NCBI RefSeq assembly: GCF_024398035.1
Contig: NZ_CP073748.1
Location: 2,331,520 to 2,395,519, forward strand
Source: Kordiimonas sp. SCSIO 12603
Lineage (GTDB): Bacteria > Pseudomonadota > Alphaproteobacteria > Sphingomonadales > Kordiimonadaceae
Direction of reading: 5' to 3'
DNA: 64,000 nucleotides
Made by a program: the position numbers and the translations under genes. Positions 39,150 to 47,781 of this stretch are shown here, one piece after another. The notes beneath the pieces are model-generated. The model was not told the origin of the DNA, did not search any database, and saw only the letters and a list, made by a program, of their open reading frames with translations. Every line of letters starts with the position of its first letter. The stretch's first letter is position 1.

Positions 39150-41873
39150 ATGCAGATTAGAGAACTGATAAAACTCGAGCGTGGCGGCTTTCTTTTTGTT
39201 GCGGGACTTGCATTAGCTTGTTTAGTCCTTATCGGATTAAATTTAAATATCGGTGGTAATACCAATTCGGTTGACGAAAAGTGGCAACGTTATACGGATC
39301 AACAATCTGATAAAATGGTTCTTGTGACCCAGCTTAGAAAAGAGCTGGGTTATGGGGGGATGATCCACGAGTTTAAGAATTATGTATTGCGTCATGATCC
39401 TGCCTACCTTGATATAGTTTGGGCTAAATTAGGCGGTGCTGAAGCTGCTTTGGCTGAATATAAAACCTTGCCTATCTCAGATACTGAGAAGGTTGCGCTC
39501 ATTGACCTTCAAAACACAATAGCTGAATATCGCAAAGCAGTCCTTGAAGCTTCAGATCTCGTCGCAGAGGGGAAAGCTTCTGTGGAGGTAGATCGTGCGG
39601 TAAGGGTGGATGACGGACCGGGTCTGGTAGCGCTTTACGCATTATCGGAAGAGGCTGGTTTAACCAGTAAAAGTTCACAGCACTCTAAGGCAGACTTGGT
39701 TAACTCATTGAGAGCTGCCCTTGGGTATGGGGGGATGATCCATGAGTTTAAGAATTTCATATTAAGAGGCGATAAGAGGCGCATAGACAGGGCTGCAGCT
39801 AAGGCCGATGCTGCTAATCGTGCTATAAAAGGCTACCTTTCGTTGGCGGTTAATCAAAACGAGGTAACCGCACTAAATGATATTCAAGCAACCCTTTCAG
39901 CTTATCAGTTAGTGTTCGAAACCGCTGTAAAATTAAAAGTTGAAGGGCTATCCCCACAAGAAATCGATACCGAAGTTAGGGTGGATGATATTCCTGCGTT
40001 AGAAGGATTTGTCGACCTTAGCTATGAACACCAACTCCAAAGTGCAGAAAATGCTGCCGCGGTTGAAGGTGCGCTCAGTACCGCAAGAAGAATGATTTCT
40101 ATTAGTCTTTGGGCCACAGTTTTGATTGTTACCATCTTAATGGCAGTTGCCATTTGGAATATATACGATCGCTACAATAGGGAGATGATGTTAAGGGCGA
40201 ACGAGGGCCGTACCAGAGCAATCGTGGAAAACTCTATTGACGGCATTATCGTCATCGATTCACGAGGTATTATTCAAGAATTTAACAAAGGTGCGGAGAG
40301 TATCTTCCAGTATTCCGCTAAGGAGATCATTGGCCGTAATGTCTCGCTGCTAATGCCTATTCATCTTGCACGCGAACATGATGGTTTTCTGAAGCGGTAC
40401 CTTAAAACCGGAGAAGCGAAGATTATCGGCTTCGGTCGTGAAGTGATAGGGATGCGGCAGGACAATTCCCAGTTCCATATGCATCTTTCATTAAATGAGC
40501 TGCGCCTTGGCAGTGAAGTATATTTTACCGGCATTGTCAGAGATATCACTGAAGCCAAACAAGCAGAAGAAGCTTTGATGAGAGCGAAAGAAGAAGCTGA
40601 ACACGCAAACAAAGCGAAATCAGAGTTTCTTGCCAGCATGAGCCATGAAATCAGAACACCAATGACAGGTGTTATGGGGCTCGCTGACCTACTGCTTGAT
40701 GACAAGCTTTCCAAAGGTAGTAAAGAGAAAGTCTACCGGATTAAAGATGCAACCCGTTCACTCCTCACTATTTTGAACGACATTTTGGATATTTCAAAAC
40801 TTGAAGCCAACAAAATGGCAATTGAAAGTTTGGATTTCCATTTGCCGGGGATGCTTGAAGATGCGCTGGGTTTTTTTGAGGAAAAACGAAAAGGCGTTAG
40901 AAGACAAGACCTCAAGCTGGAACTGAAGATGTCTGATGATTTGCCAACAACAATTAATGCAGACCCAACCAGATTGCGACAGGTTCTAATGAACCTGATA
41001 GGAAATGCTGTTAAATTTACGAAGAAGGGCGGGGTTACACTAACGGCTTCTATTTTAAGGTCCGAGAAAGAGGAGTCTATTAAGATAGAAGTTCGAGATA
41101 CCGGCATCGGCATGGCCAAGGAGACCATCGGTAAACTCTTTGCGGATTTCACTCAGGCAGATGCCTCAATTACCCGAAGGTTTGAAGGAACAGGGCTCGG
41201 GCTTTCAATCTGTAAGAGGCTTGTCGAACTTATGGGCGGTGAGATTGGTGTGGAGAGTGAGATAGGCATCGGTAGTCGGTTCTGGTTTACATTGCCGTAT
41301 CATGCGGCTGAAACGGAAGTATTGGCGCCAACACTGAAAGCCAAATCGGAACTTACACAATACGAAGCGAACAGGAAGCTATCTGTGCTGATCGCGGAGG
41401 ATAATATGCTCCTTCAGCATATCATTAGCGAAATGATTGGTGGTTTCGGCCATGAATTCCATATTGTAGAAAACGGTGCAGAGGCAATTCAGGCTGTAGA
41501 AAGTGAAGATTTCGATCTTGTTCTTATGGACGTTAGGATGCCTGAAGTATCAGGAACGGATGCATCCATAGCTATTCGCAAGATGGGCGGGCTTAAGCGG
41601 CGTATTCCAATTATTGCCATCACTGCTGATGCTATGGAGGAGCATAAAGCAGAATATCATGAGGCTGGGATGGATGCTTGTGTTACCAAACCAATTGATC
41701 GAGATGAGTTAGTAAAAACCATTGATAGTGTGCTAGGGGAAGCAATCCACCATGCAGTTGGGGATTGCAGCACAGAGCCAGTAAAGCAGGAACAATCATC
41801 AGCTAAAAACAATCCAACAGTTCCTAAAGATAAATCAAATGCTCTGGTTGGGTTGCTGGATGAGTTAAAATAA
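39150..41873 (+). CDS. Hybrid sensor histidine kinase with duplicated sensor and FixL-like PAS
   Basis: A 907-residue inner-membrane hybrid kinase. Order: TM1 (about 12-33); an extracytoplasmic helical region with two copies of a roughly 125-residue unit marked by [11 protein letters not shown] (Tyr68 and Tyr193); TM2 (about 317-338); PAS (about 352-475); dimerisation domain with phospho-acceptor His499 in MSHEIRTP; ATPase (about 600-715, with DTGIGMA and GTGLGLS); and a receiver (about 743-860) with Asp794. No Hpt domain, so a separate phosphotransfer protein is likely. The PAS keeps His410, Arg416 and Arg430 at positions matching heme-contacting residues of FixL. I choose ATG 39150, which has an AGGGATGAG site, over TTG 39123. 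No response regulator lies beside it. Confidence 0.9.
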   Translation: MQIRELIKLERGGFLFVAGLALACLVLIGLNLNIGGNTNSVDEKWQRYTDQQSDKMVLVTQLRKELGYGGMIHEFKNYVLRHDPAYLDIVWAKLGGAEAALAEYKTLPISDTEKVALIDLQNTIAEYRKAVLEASDLVAEGKASVEVDRAVRVDDGPGLVALYALSEEAGLTSKSSQHSKADLVNSLRAALGYGGMIHEFKNFILRGDKRRIDRAAAKADAANRAIKGYLSLAVNQNEVTALNDIQATLSAYQLVFETAVKLKVEGLSPQEIDTEVRVDDIPALEGFVDLSYEHQLQSAENAAAVEGALSTARRMISISLWATVLIVTILMAVAIWNIYDRYNREMMLRANEGRTRAIVENSIDGIIVIDSRGIIQEFNKGAESIFQYSAKEIIGRNVSLLMPIHLAREHDGFLKRYLKTGEAKIIGFGREVIGMRQDNSQFHMHLSLNELRLGSEVYFTGIVRDITEAKQAEEALMRAKEEAEHANKAKSEFLASMSHEIRTPMTGVMGLADLLLDDKLSKGSKEKVYRIKDATRSLLTILNDILDISKLEANKMAIESLDFHLPGMLEDALGFFEEKRKGVRRQDLKLELKMSDDLPTTINADPTRLRQVLMNLIGNAVKFTKKGGVTLTASILRSEKEESIKIEVRDTGIGMAKETIGKLFADFTQADASITRRFEGTGLGLSICKRLVELMGGEIGVESEIGIGSRFWFTLPYHAAETEVLAPTLKAKSELTQYEANRKLSVLIAEDNMLLQHIISEMIGGFGHEFHIVENGAEAIQAVESEDFDLVLMDVRMPEVSGTDASIAIRKMGGLKRRIPIIAITADAMEEHKAEYHEAGMDACVTKPIDRDELVKTIDSVLGEAIHHAVGDCSTEPVKQEQSSAKNNPTVPKDKSNALVGLLDELK

Positions 41874-41958
41874 TGGGGTATTTAAATACCGTTTTTATAA
41901 CTATTTGTTTTTGTTGAGTTATTTTTGATCTTTACGAAATTAGAAGCTATTTTGTCCG

Positions 41959-41986
41959 TTGACAAAGCTCCTTTTCCCTATATAAG
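41959..41986 (+). promoter_or_regulatory. Sigma-70-type promoter of rplM-rpsI
   Basis: A perfect TTGACA (41959-41964) is followed after 16 bases by TATAAG (41981-41986). This predicts a transcript start near 41993 and a leader of about 85 bases before rplM. Confidence 0.75.
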
Positions 41987-41992
41987 ACGCCC

Positions 41993-42077
41993 ACAGATGA
42001 ATTGAGCCTCTTGCCTACATGGTAAGGGGCATAGTTGTAAAACTCCGGATTTGATCCGGTAACCGAGGCAAATTGCG
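41993..42077 (+). promoter_or_regulatory. Structured rplM leader, candidate L13 autoregulatory element
   Basis: The predicted leader can form a three-way junction. A closing helix pairs GCCTC (42006-42010) with GAGGC (42065-42069). Inside it lie one hairpin of 5 bp (42011-42015 with 42021-42025, one G-U) and one perfect hairpin of 6 bp (42045-42050 with 42054-42059). The 3' strand of the closing helix is the rplM ribosome-binding site, nine bases before the ATG, so closing the junction would shut off translation. The structure is read from the sequence; control by L13 or S9 is inference. Confidence 0.55.
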
Positions 42078-42536
42078 ATGAAAACTTATTCCGCAAAACC
42101 ATCGGAGATCGAAAAGAAATGGCTTATCGTTGACGCTGAGGACCTAGTTCTTGGTCGTATGGCTCAAGCCGTTGCTGTTGTTCTCCGCGGCAAGCACAAG
42201 CCAACATACACACCGCACATGGACTGTGGTGACAATGTTATCGTTATCAATGCTGAAAAAGTTAAACTTACAGGCAAAAAACGCACTGACAAAGTTTACT
42301 ACCGTCACACTGGTCACCCAGGTGGTATTAAATCAGCAACTGCTGGCGAAATCCTTGACGGTCGCTTCCCAGAGCGCGTTGTTGAAAAAGCAATCGAGCG
42401 TATGATCCCTAAAGGTCCGCTTGGTCGTCAACAAATGCGTAACCTGCGTGTATACGCTGGTACTGAGCACCCACATGCTGCACAAGAGCCAGAAGTTCTG
42501 GACGTTGCAGCCATGAACCCTAAGAATAAGAGGTAA
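42078..42536 (+). CDS. rplM: 50S ribosomal protein L13
   Basis: An early-assembling large-subunit protein, 152 residues (slightly longer than E. coli because of a short C-terminal extension). Family segments [33 protein letters not shown] and [17 protein letters not shown] are all present. The start follows GAGG, which is part of the leader helix. It is 5 bp upstream of rpsI, the universal pair. Confidence 0.98.
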   Translation: MKTYSAKPSEIEKKWLIVDAEDLVLGRMAQAVAVVLRGKHKPTYTPHMDCGDNVIVINAEKVKLTGKKRTDKVYYRHTGHPGGIKSATAGEILDGRFPERVVEKAIERMIPKGPLGRQQMRNLRVYAGTEHPHAAQEPEVLDVAAMNPKNKR

Positions 42537-42541
42537 GCGAC

Positions 42542-43018
42542 ATGGCTGATCTTCAAGATCTTAAAGAAATCACTGGCGAAGCAACTGCAGCTGTGGAAGC
42601 TACAGAAGAGCGTAAGCCTGTTGTAGACGCACAGGGCCGTTCATACGCTACTGGTAAGCGTAAAGACGCTGTTGCACGTGTTTGGGTGAAGCCTGGTTCA
42701 GGTAAAATCACTGTAAACGGTCGTGATCAGGAAACATACTTTGCACGCCCAACACTACGTCTTGTAGTGAACCAACCTTTCCAAGTTGCTGGCCGTGAAA
42801 ACCAGTATGACGTTGTTGCTACTGTAAAGGGCGGCGGTCTTTCTGGTCAGGCTGGTGCGGTTAAGCACGGTATCTCCAAAGCACTTCAGCTTGCTGAGCC
42901 TGAGCTTCGCGCTGCTCTTAAAGCTGCTGGCTTCCTAACACGCGATGCTCGTGTTGTTGAACGTAAGAAGTACGGTCGCGCAAAAGCTCGTCGTTCCTTC
43001 CAGTTCTCGAAGCGTTAA
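42542..43018 (+). CDS. rpsI: 30S ribosomal protein S9
   Basis: Small-subunit protein whose C-terminal tail reaches the P-site tRNA. The 158 residues include an N-terminal extension of about 28 residues common in alphaproteobacteria, then [14 protein letters not shown] and the C-terminal basic tail ending in FSKR, which is the conserved S9 end. Co-transcribed with rplM and followed by a strong terminator 32 bp after the stop. Confidence 0.98.
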   Translation: MADLQDLKEITGEATAAVEATEERKPVVDAQGRSYATGKRKDAVARVWVKPGSGKITVNGRDQETYFARPTLRLVVNQPFQVAGRENQYDVVATVKGGGLSGQAGAVKHGISKALQLAEPELRAALKAAGFLTRDARVVERKKYGRAKARRSFQFSKR

Positions 43019-43050
43019 GCTTTACTGGTCATACGACTACAGAATTCTGG

Positions 43051-43083
43051 AAAAGGCTACCCAATTTGGGTGGCCTTTTTTTA
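43051..43083 (+). terminator. Rho-independent terminator of rplM-rpsI
   Basis: Hairpin with arms AAAAGGCTACCC and GGGTGGCCTTTT around AATTT, followed by a run of T. Strong and well placed. Confidence 0.9.
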
Positions 43084-43133
43084 TGCGCTTCTATAATGTT
43101 GGCAAGAATTTAAATAACGCAGGTATCTGTATA

Positions 43134-43826
43134 ATGTATTCTGATAGCTCTCAAATTTCTCTCAATGAAAATACATTAATAGGTATTTATGGCGCAGGTG
43201 GATTTGCTCGGGAAGTGATGCCTTTAGTTAGAGATATGCTCGAGGCTACCGATTTAGATGTATTGAGAGAACAGCTCGTTTTTATTGAGACAACAGCCTC
43301 AACCGATGAAGTGAATGGTTTTAAAGTTTTATCTGAGGATGCCTTTTTTGAAATGCCGCATGAAGACAAGCTATTTAATGTAGCTATTGCGGATTCAAAA
43401 GCGCGAGAGGCTATTGCGAACAGATGTATTGAAAAAGGCGCTAAACCATTGGCGGTTGAAGCCCGAACAGCTGCGAGCCTCGCTCAGAATGATATCGGGG
43501 AAGGGGCTTTGTTATGTGGAAATACAATCATCACAGCAAATGCCAAAATTGGAAAGTTCTTTCACGCTAATATCTTTAGTTATGTGGCGCATGATTGTGT
43601 AATTGGAGATTATGTAACCTTTGCTCCTAGGGTAAACTGTAATGGCAATGTCCATATTAAGGATCACGCCTATATTGGAACGGGTGCTATTTTGAAACAA
43701 GGGAGTTCTGAAAAGCCTCTTATCATTGGCGAGGGTGCGATTGTTGGAATGGGCGCTGTTGTAACAAAAGATGTGCCAGCCAATACCGTTGTAGTTGGAA
43801 ATCCTGCACGACCACTAGGTAAATAA
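43134..43826 (+). CDS. NeuD/PglD-type left-handed beta-helix acyltransferase
   Basis: A 230-residue protein with an N-terminal Rossmann-like part (IGIYGAGGFAREV, about residues 14-26) and a C-terminal hexapeptide-repeat beta-helix (about 110-225, ending in NTVVVGNPARPLGK). This is the layout of NeuD/PglD sugar O- or N-acetyltransferases. The acceptor is unknown, and there is no surrounding polysaccharide locus. The ATG at 43134 follows CAGG; further in-frame codons upstream run into the rpsI terminator. A TATAAT at 43092 may be its -10 box. Confidence 0.85.
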   Translation: MYSDSSQISLNENTLIGIYGAGGFAREVMPLVRDMLEATDLDVLREQLVFIETTASTDEVNGFKVLSEDAFFEMPHEDKLFNVAIADSKAREAIANRCIEKGAKPLAVEARTAASLAQNDIGEGALLCGNTIITANAKIGKFFHANIFSYVAHDCVIGDYVTFAPRVNCNGNVHIKDHAYIGTGAILKQGSSEKPLIIGEGAIVGMGAVVTKDVPANTVVVGNPARPLGK

Positions 43827-43901
43827 TCTACATATCAGAAGCTTGTAATCTAAACTATTGTTGCTCATAGTGTATTAGCTTTGACCATTAAGGGGGATGG
43901 C

Positions 43902-44696
43902 ATGGAAAAAAATGTTGAGCGGCCAAGCGCTATTACTCTTGTTAAAGAGTTCCTTGATGATTTTTTAAGCCTGAAAAAGGGTGTTCTATATACTATCGGC
44001 CAGGCTTTTTTGAAGCCTTGGGAAGTGTTCCAATTATATATCAGTGCTCAAAGTAAGCTTATTTCCAGCCCCTTGAAACTGTTGCTTACAATCTCTCCAC
44101 TCCTTGCTTTATTTGCCTACATAACACCTTCGGAAGAGTTTATGACCAACGTCGCAATGGACATGGAGAGGCTTGGTTATACAACATCTAACGCTGATAT
44201 GGTGGAGGGTGTCACCGGCGAACTAAGCGAGGAAAAGAAACAGCATATCGACAGTGAAGTAGATGAAACAAATAGGATGTTGTTCAATACCATGGACGAA
44301 TATCCTGTTGCTGTTTTTCTCGTAAATATCGCGCTTCTTGGCCTTGCTGTTAAAACAGTTTTCCCTAAGAATATTACTCTATTTGATGCAATGCTGCTGT
44401 CGGGATATATTATAATTCCTTACACCATGCTGAGCACTGTTCTTGGGTATTTACTGATATGGACCTATGGTTTTGATACTGGTTTTTCTCTTATACTAGG
44501 TGGATTACAGCTGCTCGCACTCGGGCTTTTGCTCTATTATCTATATAACGTTGGTAGGGAACTCTTCGAGTTTTCAATTTCCAGCAGTGTTATCAGAATG
44601 TTAGGCAGCTTTATTTTAATGCAGCTATATTCAGGCTTCTTTGGCATTTTATTAGGTGCCACCATAAAAATCGTAGAGAATTTTGGGGCAGGATAA
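43902..44696 (+). CDS. DUF3667-like membrane protein
   Basis: A 264-residue protein with an amphipathic N-terminal part, one hydrophobic segment near residues 60-75, a polar middle (about 80-135) and several helices in the C-terminal half. The segment around FLKPWEVFQLYISAQSKLISSPLKLLL resembles the DUF3667 signature, in which a short stretch with a conserved Pro precedes the first helix; that match is moderate. No function is known. The ATG at 43902 follows AAGGGGGA. It ends 18 bp from the convergent deformylase-like gene. Confidence 0.65.
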   Translation: MEKNVERPSAITLVKEFLDDFLSLKKGVLYTIGQAFLKPWEVFQLYISAQSKLISSPLKLLLTISPLLALFAYITPSEEFMTNVAMDMERLGYTTSNADMVEGVTGELSEEKKQHIDSEVDETNRMLFNTMDEYPVAVFLVNIALLGLAVKTVFPKNITLFDAMLLSGYIIIPYTMLSTVLGYLLIWTYGFDTGFSLILGGLQLLALGLLLYYLYNVGRELFEFSISSSVIRMLGSFILMQLYSGFFGILLGATIKIVENFGAG

Positions 44697-44714
44697 GCTT
44701 CTGTAGCTGTTAAA

Positions 44715-45269
44715 CTAATGACTGGTAGAGCAATTTGGATCTTCACAGCAGCTGTGGTTGTGTGAATTTTGTTTCTGAGCTTTTACCATCTTTTTAATAA
44801 GCCGATCTTTTTTCATTTTGGATAAATGGTCCAGATAACTTTTTCCATCCAAGTAATCCATTTCATGTTGGATGACTGTGGCCAGCCAGCCTTCAGCTTT
44901 CATGCTCCGTTCAGAACCTTCTTCATCAAGATACTCTACTTCAACAGCATCAGGCCTGCTGATTTCCGCAGAAATGCCGGGAAAACAGAGAGAGGCTTCT
45001 TCTTGTTTTACAAGATTATCAGACTTCCAAGTAATCTCCGGGTTCACCATCGCAATCGGGTTTTTGCTGCCATCTTCCTGCAGATCAATCACGATGATAC
45101 GTTTGAATATACCAACCATATTAGCCCCAATTCCAATACCGCGGTATTCATATAGGCTTTCAAACATATCATTAATATCTGATCTGACCGTATCATCTAC
45201 CACGCCTACATGAACTGCTTTCTTCCGAAGCTCTGGATCTGTTCCGAAAAATAACTGACGTACTGGCAT
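44715..45269 (-). CDS. Degenerate peptide deformylase-like protein
   Basis: A 184-residue homologue of peptide deformylase, which normally removes N-formyl groups from new proteins. All three catalytic motifs are altered: GIGIGANMVG replaces the GxGxAAxQ motif (Gln to Met51); EASLCFPG replaces EGCLSxPG, so the metal-binding Cys is Ser93 and a Cys sits two residues later at 95; and HEMDY replaces HExDH, so the second metal His is Tyr139. The C-terminal tail is rich in Cys and His (Cys174, 175, 180; His170, 172, 184). It is unlikely to be an ordinary deformylase. The start at 45269 has GAGAG upstream; ATG 45284 is possible. Confidence 0.88.
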   Translation of the reverse strand: MPVRQLFFGTDPELRKKAVHVGVVDDTVRSDINDMFESLYEYRGIGIGANMVGIFKRIIVIDLQEDGSKNPIAMVNPEITWKSDNLVKQEEASLCFPGISAEISRPDAVEVEYLDEEGSERSMKAEGWLATVIQHEMDYLDGKSYLDHLSKMKKDRLIKKMVKAQKQNSHNHSCCEDPNCSTSH

Positions 45270-45397
45270 TGGTAGCTCTCTCATGGGTTTCGATAAATTT
45301 TCGATTTTTATAATCGTTTTTATTATGGATTTCGAGCTAGATATTAAATGAAATTAACATCATACTTCCTCCAAGGTCAGATAAGGGAGCATTTATC

Positions 45398-45823
45398 ATG
45401 ATGAATTTTCTAAAAACCTCTGTAATTGCTGTAGCTTGCGTGTTCTCAACGGCTACTATTGCCGATGAAAGAACCCCTTCAAAAGAAGGTGCTGAAGTTT
45501 ATTTTATTAGTCCAAAGAACGGGGAAACGATCTCTGGCCCGGTTACCGTGAAGTTTGGTTTGAAAGGTATGGGAGTAGCGCCCGCAGGCGTTGAGCAGGA
45601 AGGTACCGGACACCATCACCTAATCATTGATGTACCGCTGCCACCTGTTGATGATTATATTCCAATGGATGAAAATCACCGCCACTTCGGTGGTGGGCAG
45701 ACTGAGGTAACGATCGAGTTAAAGCCCGGTAAGCATACACTGCAGCTTCTTTTGGCGGATCAATATCATCTGCCGCACCTACCTGCGCTATATTCAGAAA
45801 AAATAACAATAATAGTTAAATAA
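45398..45823 (+). CDS. DUF4399 exported protein
   Basis: A 141-residue protein with a signal peptide (about 1-22, cleaved near TIADE) and one DUF4399 domain, shown by GTGHHHLIIDV, HFGGGQTEV and the closing GKHTLQLLLAD. The His clusters suggest possible metal binding, but this is inference and the family function is unknown. GGGAG lies 9 bases before the ATG. It is 23 bp upstream of the isomerase-like gene, with which it is probably co-transcribed. Confidence 0.88.
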   Translation: MMNFLKTSVIAVACVFSTATIADERTPSKEGAEVYFISPKNGETISGPVTVKFGLKGMGVAPAGVEQEGTGHHHLIIDVPLPPVDDYIPMDENHRHFGGGQTEVTIELKPGKHTLQLLLADQYHLPHLPALYSEKITIIVK

Positions 45824-45846
45824 CAATAGATTAAAGGTTTGTTTTA

Positions 45847-46188
45847 ATGCCTCATCTTGTAATTGAGCATTCATCTGATATTGCTGAAGGTGCCGATGTT
45901 AATACACTTATGCAAACGGCTCATGCGGGTGCCGTTGAAAGTGGCTTGTTTGGGCTGCATGATATAAAAGTAAGAGCTTACCCATGCCCTCACTCGCTAA
46001 TTGGCGGGGAAGAAAATTCTTTCTTACACATAACAATTTATCTCTTGTCTGGGCGTTCTCAGGAAACCAAAAAAGCACTTACAACACTTGTGCTGGATAA
46101 ATTTACCAAACTTGGGCTGGATGTGAGTTCACTGAGTGTTGATGCAAGAGATATGGACAGAGAGGTCTACAGTAAGATAACTCGGTAG
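45847..46188 (+). CDS. 5-carboxymethyl-2-hydroxymuconate isomerase-like protein
   Basis: A 113-residue CHMI-family protein (tautomerase superfamily). The mature N-terminus would expose Pro1, the catalytic base of the superfamily, followed by the family PHLVIEHS. In E. coli C the enzyme works in homoprotocatechuate breakdown, but no other gene of that route is nearby, so the physiological substrate is uncertain. It lies between DUF4399 and the M28 peptidase with gaps of 23 and 20 bp. Confidence 0.88.
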   Translation: MPHLVIEHSSDIAEGADVNTLMQTAHAGAVESGLFGLHDIKVRAYPCPHSLIGGEENSFLHITIYLLSGRSQETKKALTTLVLDKFTKLGLDVSSLSVDARDMDREVYSKITR

Positions 46189-46208
46189 GACCTATTATCG
46201 GGGAGGGC

Positions 46209-47615
46209 ATGTTGAAAAAATTACTCACAGCAGGTGTGGCTGCACTCACACTAACGGGTGCACTAGTTGCACAAGATCATGAAAATGCACCAGAGGACGT
46301 TAGGCGTCTGCATGGATTTGCTGCCGCGGTATCTGCGGATAACATAGAAAAAGATATTAAGAAACTTGTAGGCTTCGGTACACGCCATACGCTTTCAGAT
46401 ACCAAATCTGACACTCGAGGTATTGGTGCCGCTCGGCGCTGGATTGAGGCCGAGTTTAACCGGATATCTGAAGGATGTGTGGCTGATTTAGAAGTTTACA
46501 CCGTCTCAGATACTGTGTCAGGTGGCAGAATTCCAGAACCAACAGAGGTGGTCAATGTAATTGCTGTTCAGCGTGGTATCCTTGACCCAGACAGGATTGT
46601 TATTATGTCTGGCGATATTGATAGCCGCGTATCTGATGTAATGAACAGCACAGATGATAGCCCGGGGGCCAATGATAATGCATCTGGCATGGCTGGTACC
46701 ATTGAAGCAGCTCGTGTACTTTGCCAAACCAAATTCCCAGGCACGATTGTGTACGCAGGATTATCTGGAGAAGAGCAAGGGCTCTATGGTGGGCGTATTC
46801 TTGCAGACCATGCGAAGGAGCAGGGCTGGCGGATAATGGGCGTACTGAACAATGATATGATCGGTAATATCGAAGGTATTAACGGGGTTATTGATAATAC
46901 AACTGCTCGAGTGTTTTCAGAGGGTACGCGAGTGAATGAAACACCTCAGGAAGCGCGCCAACGCCGCTTTTGGGGCGGAGAGGTAGATAGTCCGAGCCGG
47001 AATATTGCGCGTCTTGTTGATAAGCTAGCTGATAAATATATCCCGAATCTCGACGTTATGATGGTTTATCGGCTTGATCGTTTCCGTAGAGGTGGCCATC
47101 ACAGGCCATTCAATGAAGCTGGCTGGCCTGGTGTTCGCATTATGGAAACCAATGAGAACTACAACCGCCAACACCAAGATATTCGTACTGAAAATGGTAT
47201 CAAATACGGCGATACAATTGATGGCGTTGATTTTGATTACGCTCGTAAATTGACAGCGCTTAATGTTGTAACTCTAGCCACATTTGCTGGCTCTCCCCCA
47301 TTTCCTGTTGAGGTTACAATTGAAGGGGCGGTTCAGCCTTCTACAACAGTAAAGTGGAACATTCGTCCCGATGTGCGCGAACGTGCTAATTTAAGAGGTT
47401 TCCGCGTTTACTGGCGGTTAACAACAGACGCGCAGTGGCGTTGGAGCCGTTTCGTTGGACGTGATGCTAGAGAGCTAACATTGGATAACGTGGTAATCGA
47501 TAACTATCTCTTCGGTGTGGCAGCTGTTGCTAATGACGGCATAGAAACACCTGTTGTTTTCCCGGGTTCCATGGGGCGCTTTGATGTAATGCCCACGGAT
47601 GATAGTGAAGAATAA
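46209..47615 (+). CDS. Exported M28-family zinc peptidase
   Basis: A 468-residue protein with a signal peptide (about 1-21, ending LVAQ), an M28 aminopeptidase domain (about 40-350) and a C-terminal fibronectin-III-like domain (about 365-465). Bridging metal Asp156 is in GANDNASG, and the catalytic and ligand Glu pair 188-189 in SGEEQG. The first metal position, normally His in HxD, reads Asp136 in SGDIDSR, with catalytic Asp138 kept. The substrate is unknown. GGGAGGG lies just upstream of the ATG. Followed by a strong terminator. Confidence 0.9.
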   Translation: MLKKLLTAGVAALTLTGALVAQDHENAPEDVRRLHGFAAAVSADNIEKDIKKLVGFGTRHTLSDTKSDTRGIGAARRWIEAEFNRISEGCVADLEVYTVSDTVSGGRIPEPTEVVNVIAVQRGILDPDRIVIMSGDIDSRVSDVMNSTDDSPGANDNASGMAGTIEAARVLCQTKFPGTIVYAGLSGEEQGLYGGRILADHAKEQGWRIMGVLNNDMIGNIEGINGVIDNTTARVFSEGTRVNETPQEARQRRFWGGEVDSPSRNIARLVDKLADKYIPNLDVMMVYRLDRFRRGGHHRPFNEAGWPGVRIMETNENYNRQHQDIRTENGIKYGDTIDGVDFDYARKLTALNVVTLATFAGSPPFPVEVTIEGAVQPSTTVKWNIRPDVRERANLRGFRVYWRLTTDAQWRWSRFVGRDARELTLDNVVIDNYLFGVAAVANDGIETPVVFPGSMGRFDVMPTDDSEE

Positions 47616-47632
47616 CTGTCATTAATTATATC

Positions 47633-47662
47633 AAGGCTCGACATTATGTCGGGCCTTTTTTG
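47633..47662 (+). terminator. Rho-independent terminator after the M28 peptidase
   Basis: An 11-base-arm hairpin (47633-47643 with 47647-47657, one mismatch-type pair) runs into a T-run. It ends the DUF4399-isomerase-peptidase transcript. Confidence 0.9.
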
Positions 47663-47781
47663 TAACTGAGCCGTGAACAGGTGTGACATGTTATTCAGGA
47701 AACAAACACATATATGTTACGTGACAAATTGCTCGCTGTTTATATAACGCATGCAAGTTTAGTGAGATTAGGGTAAGGGTC

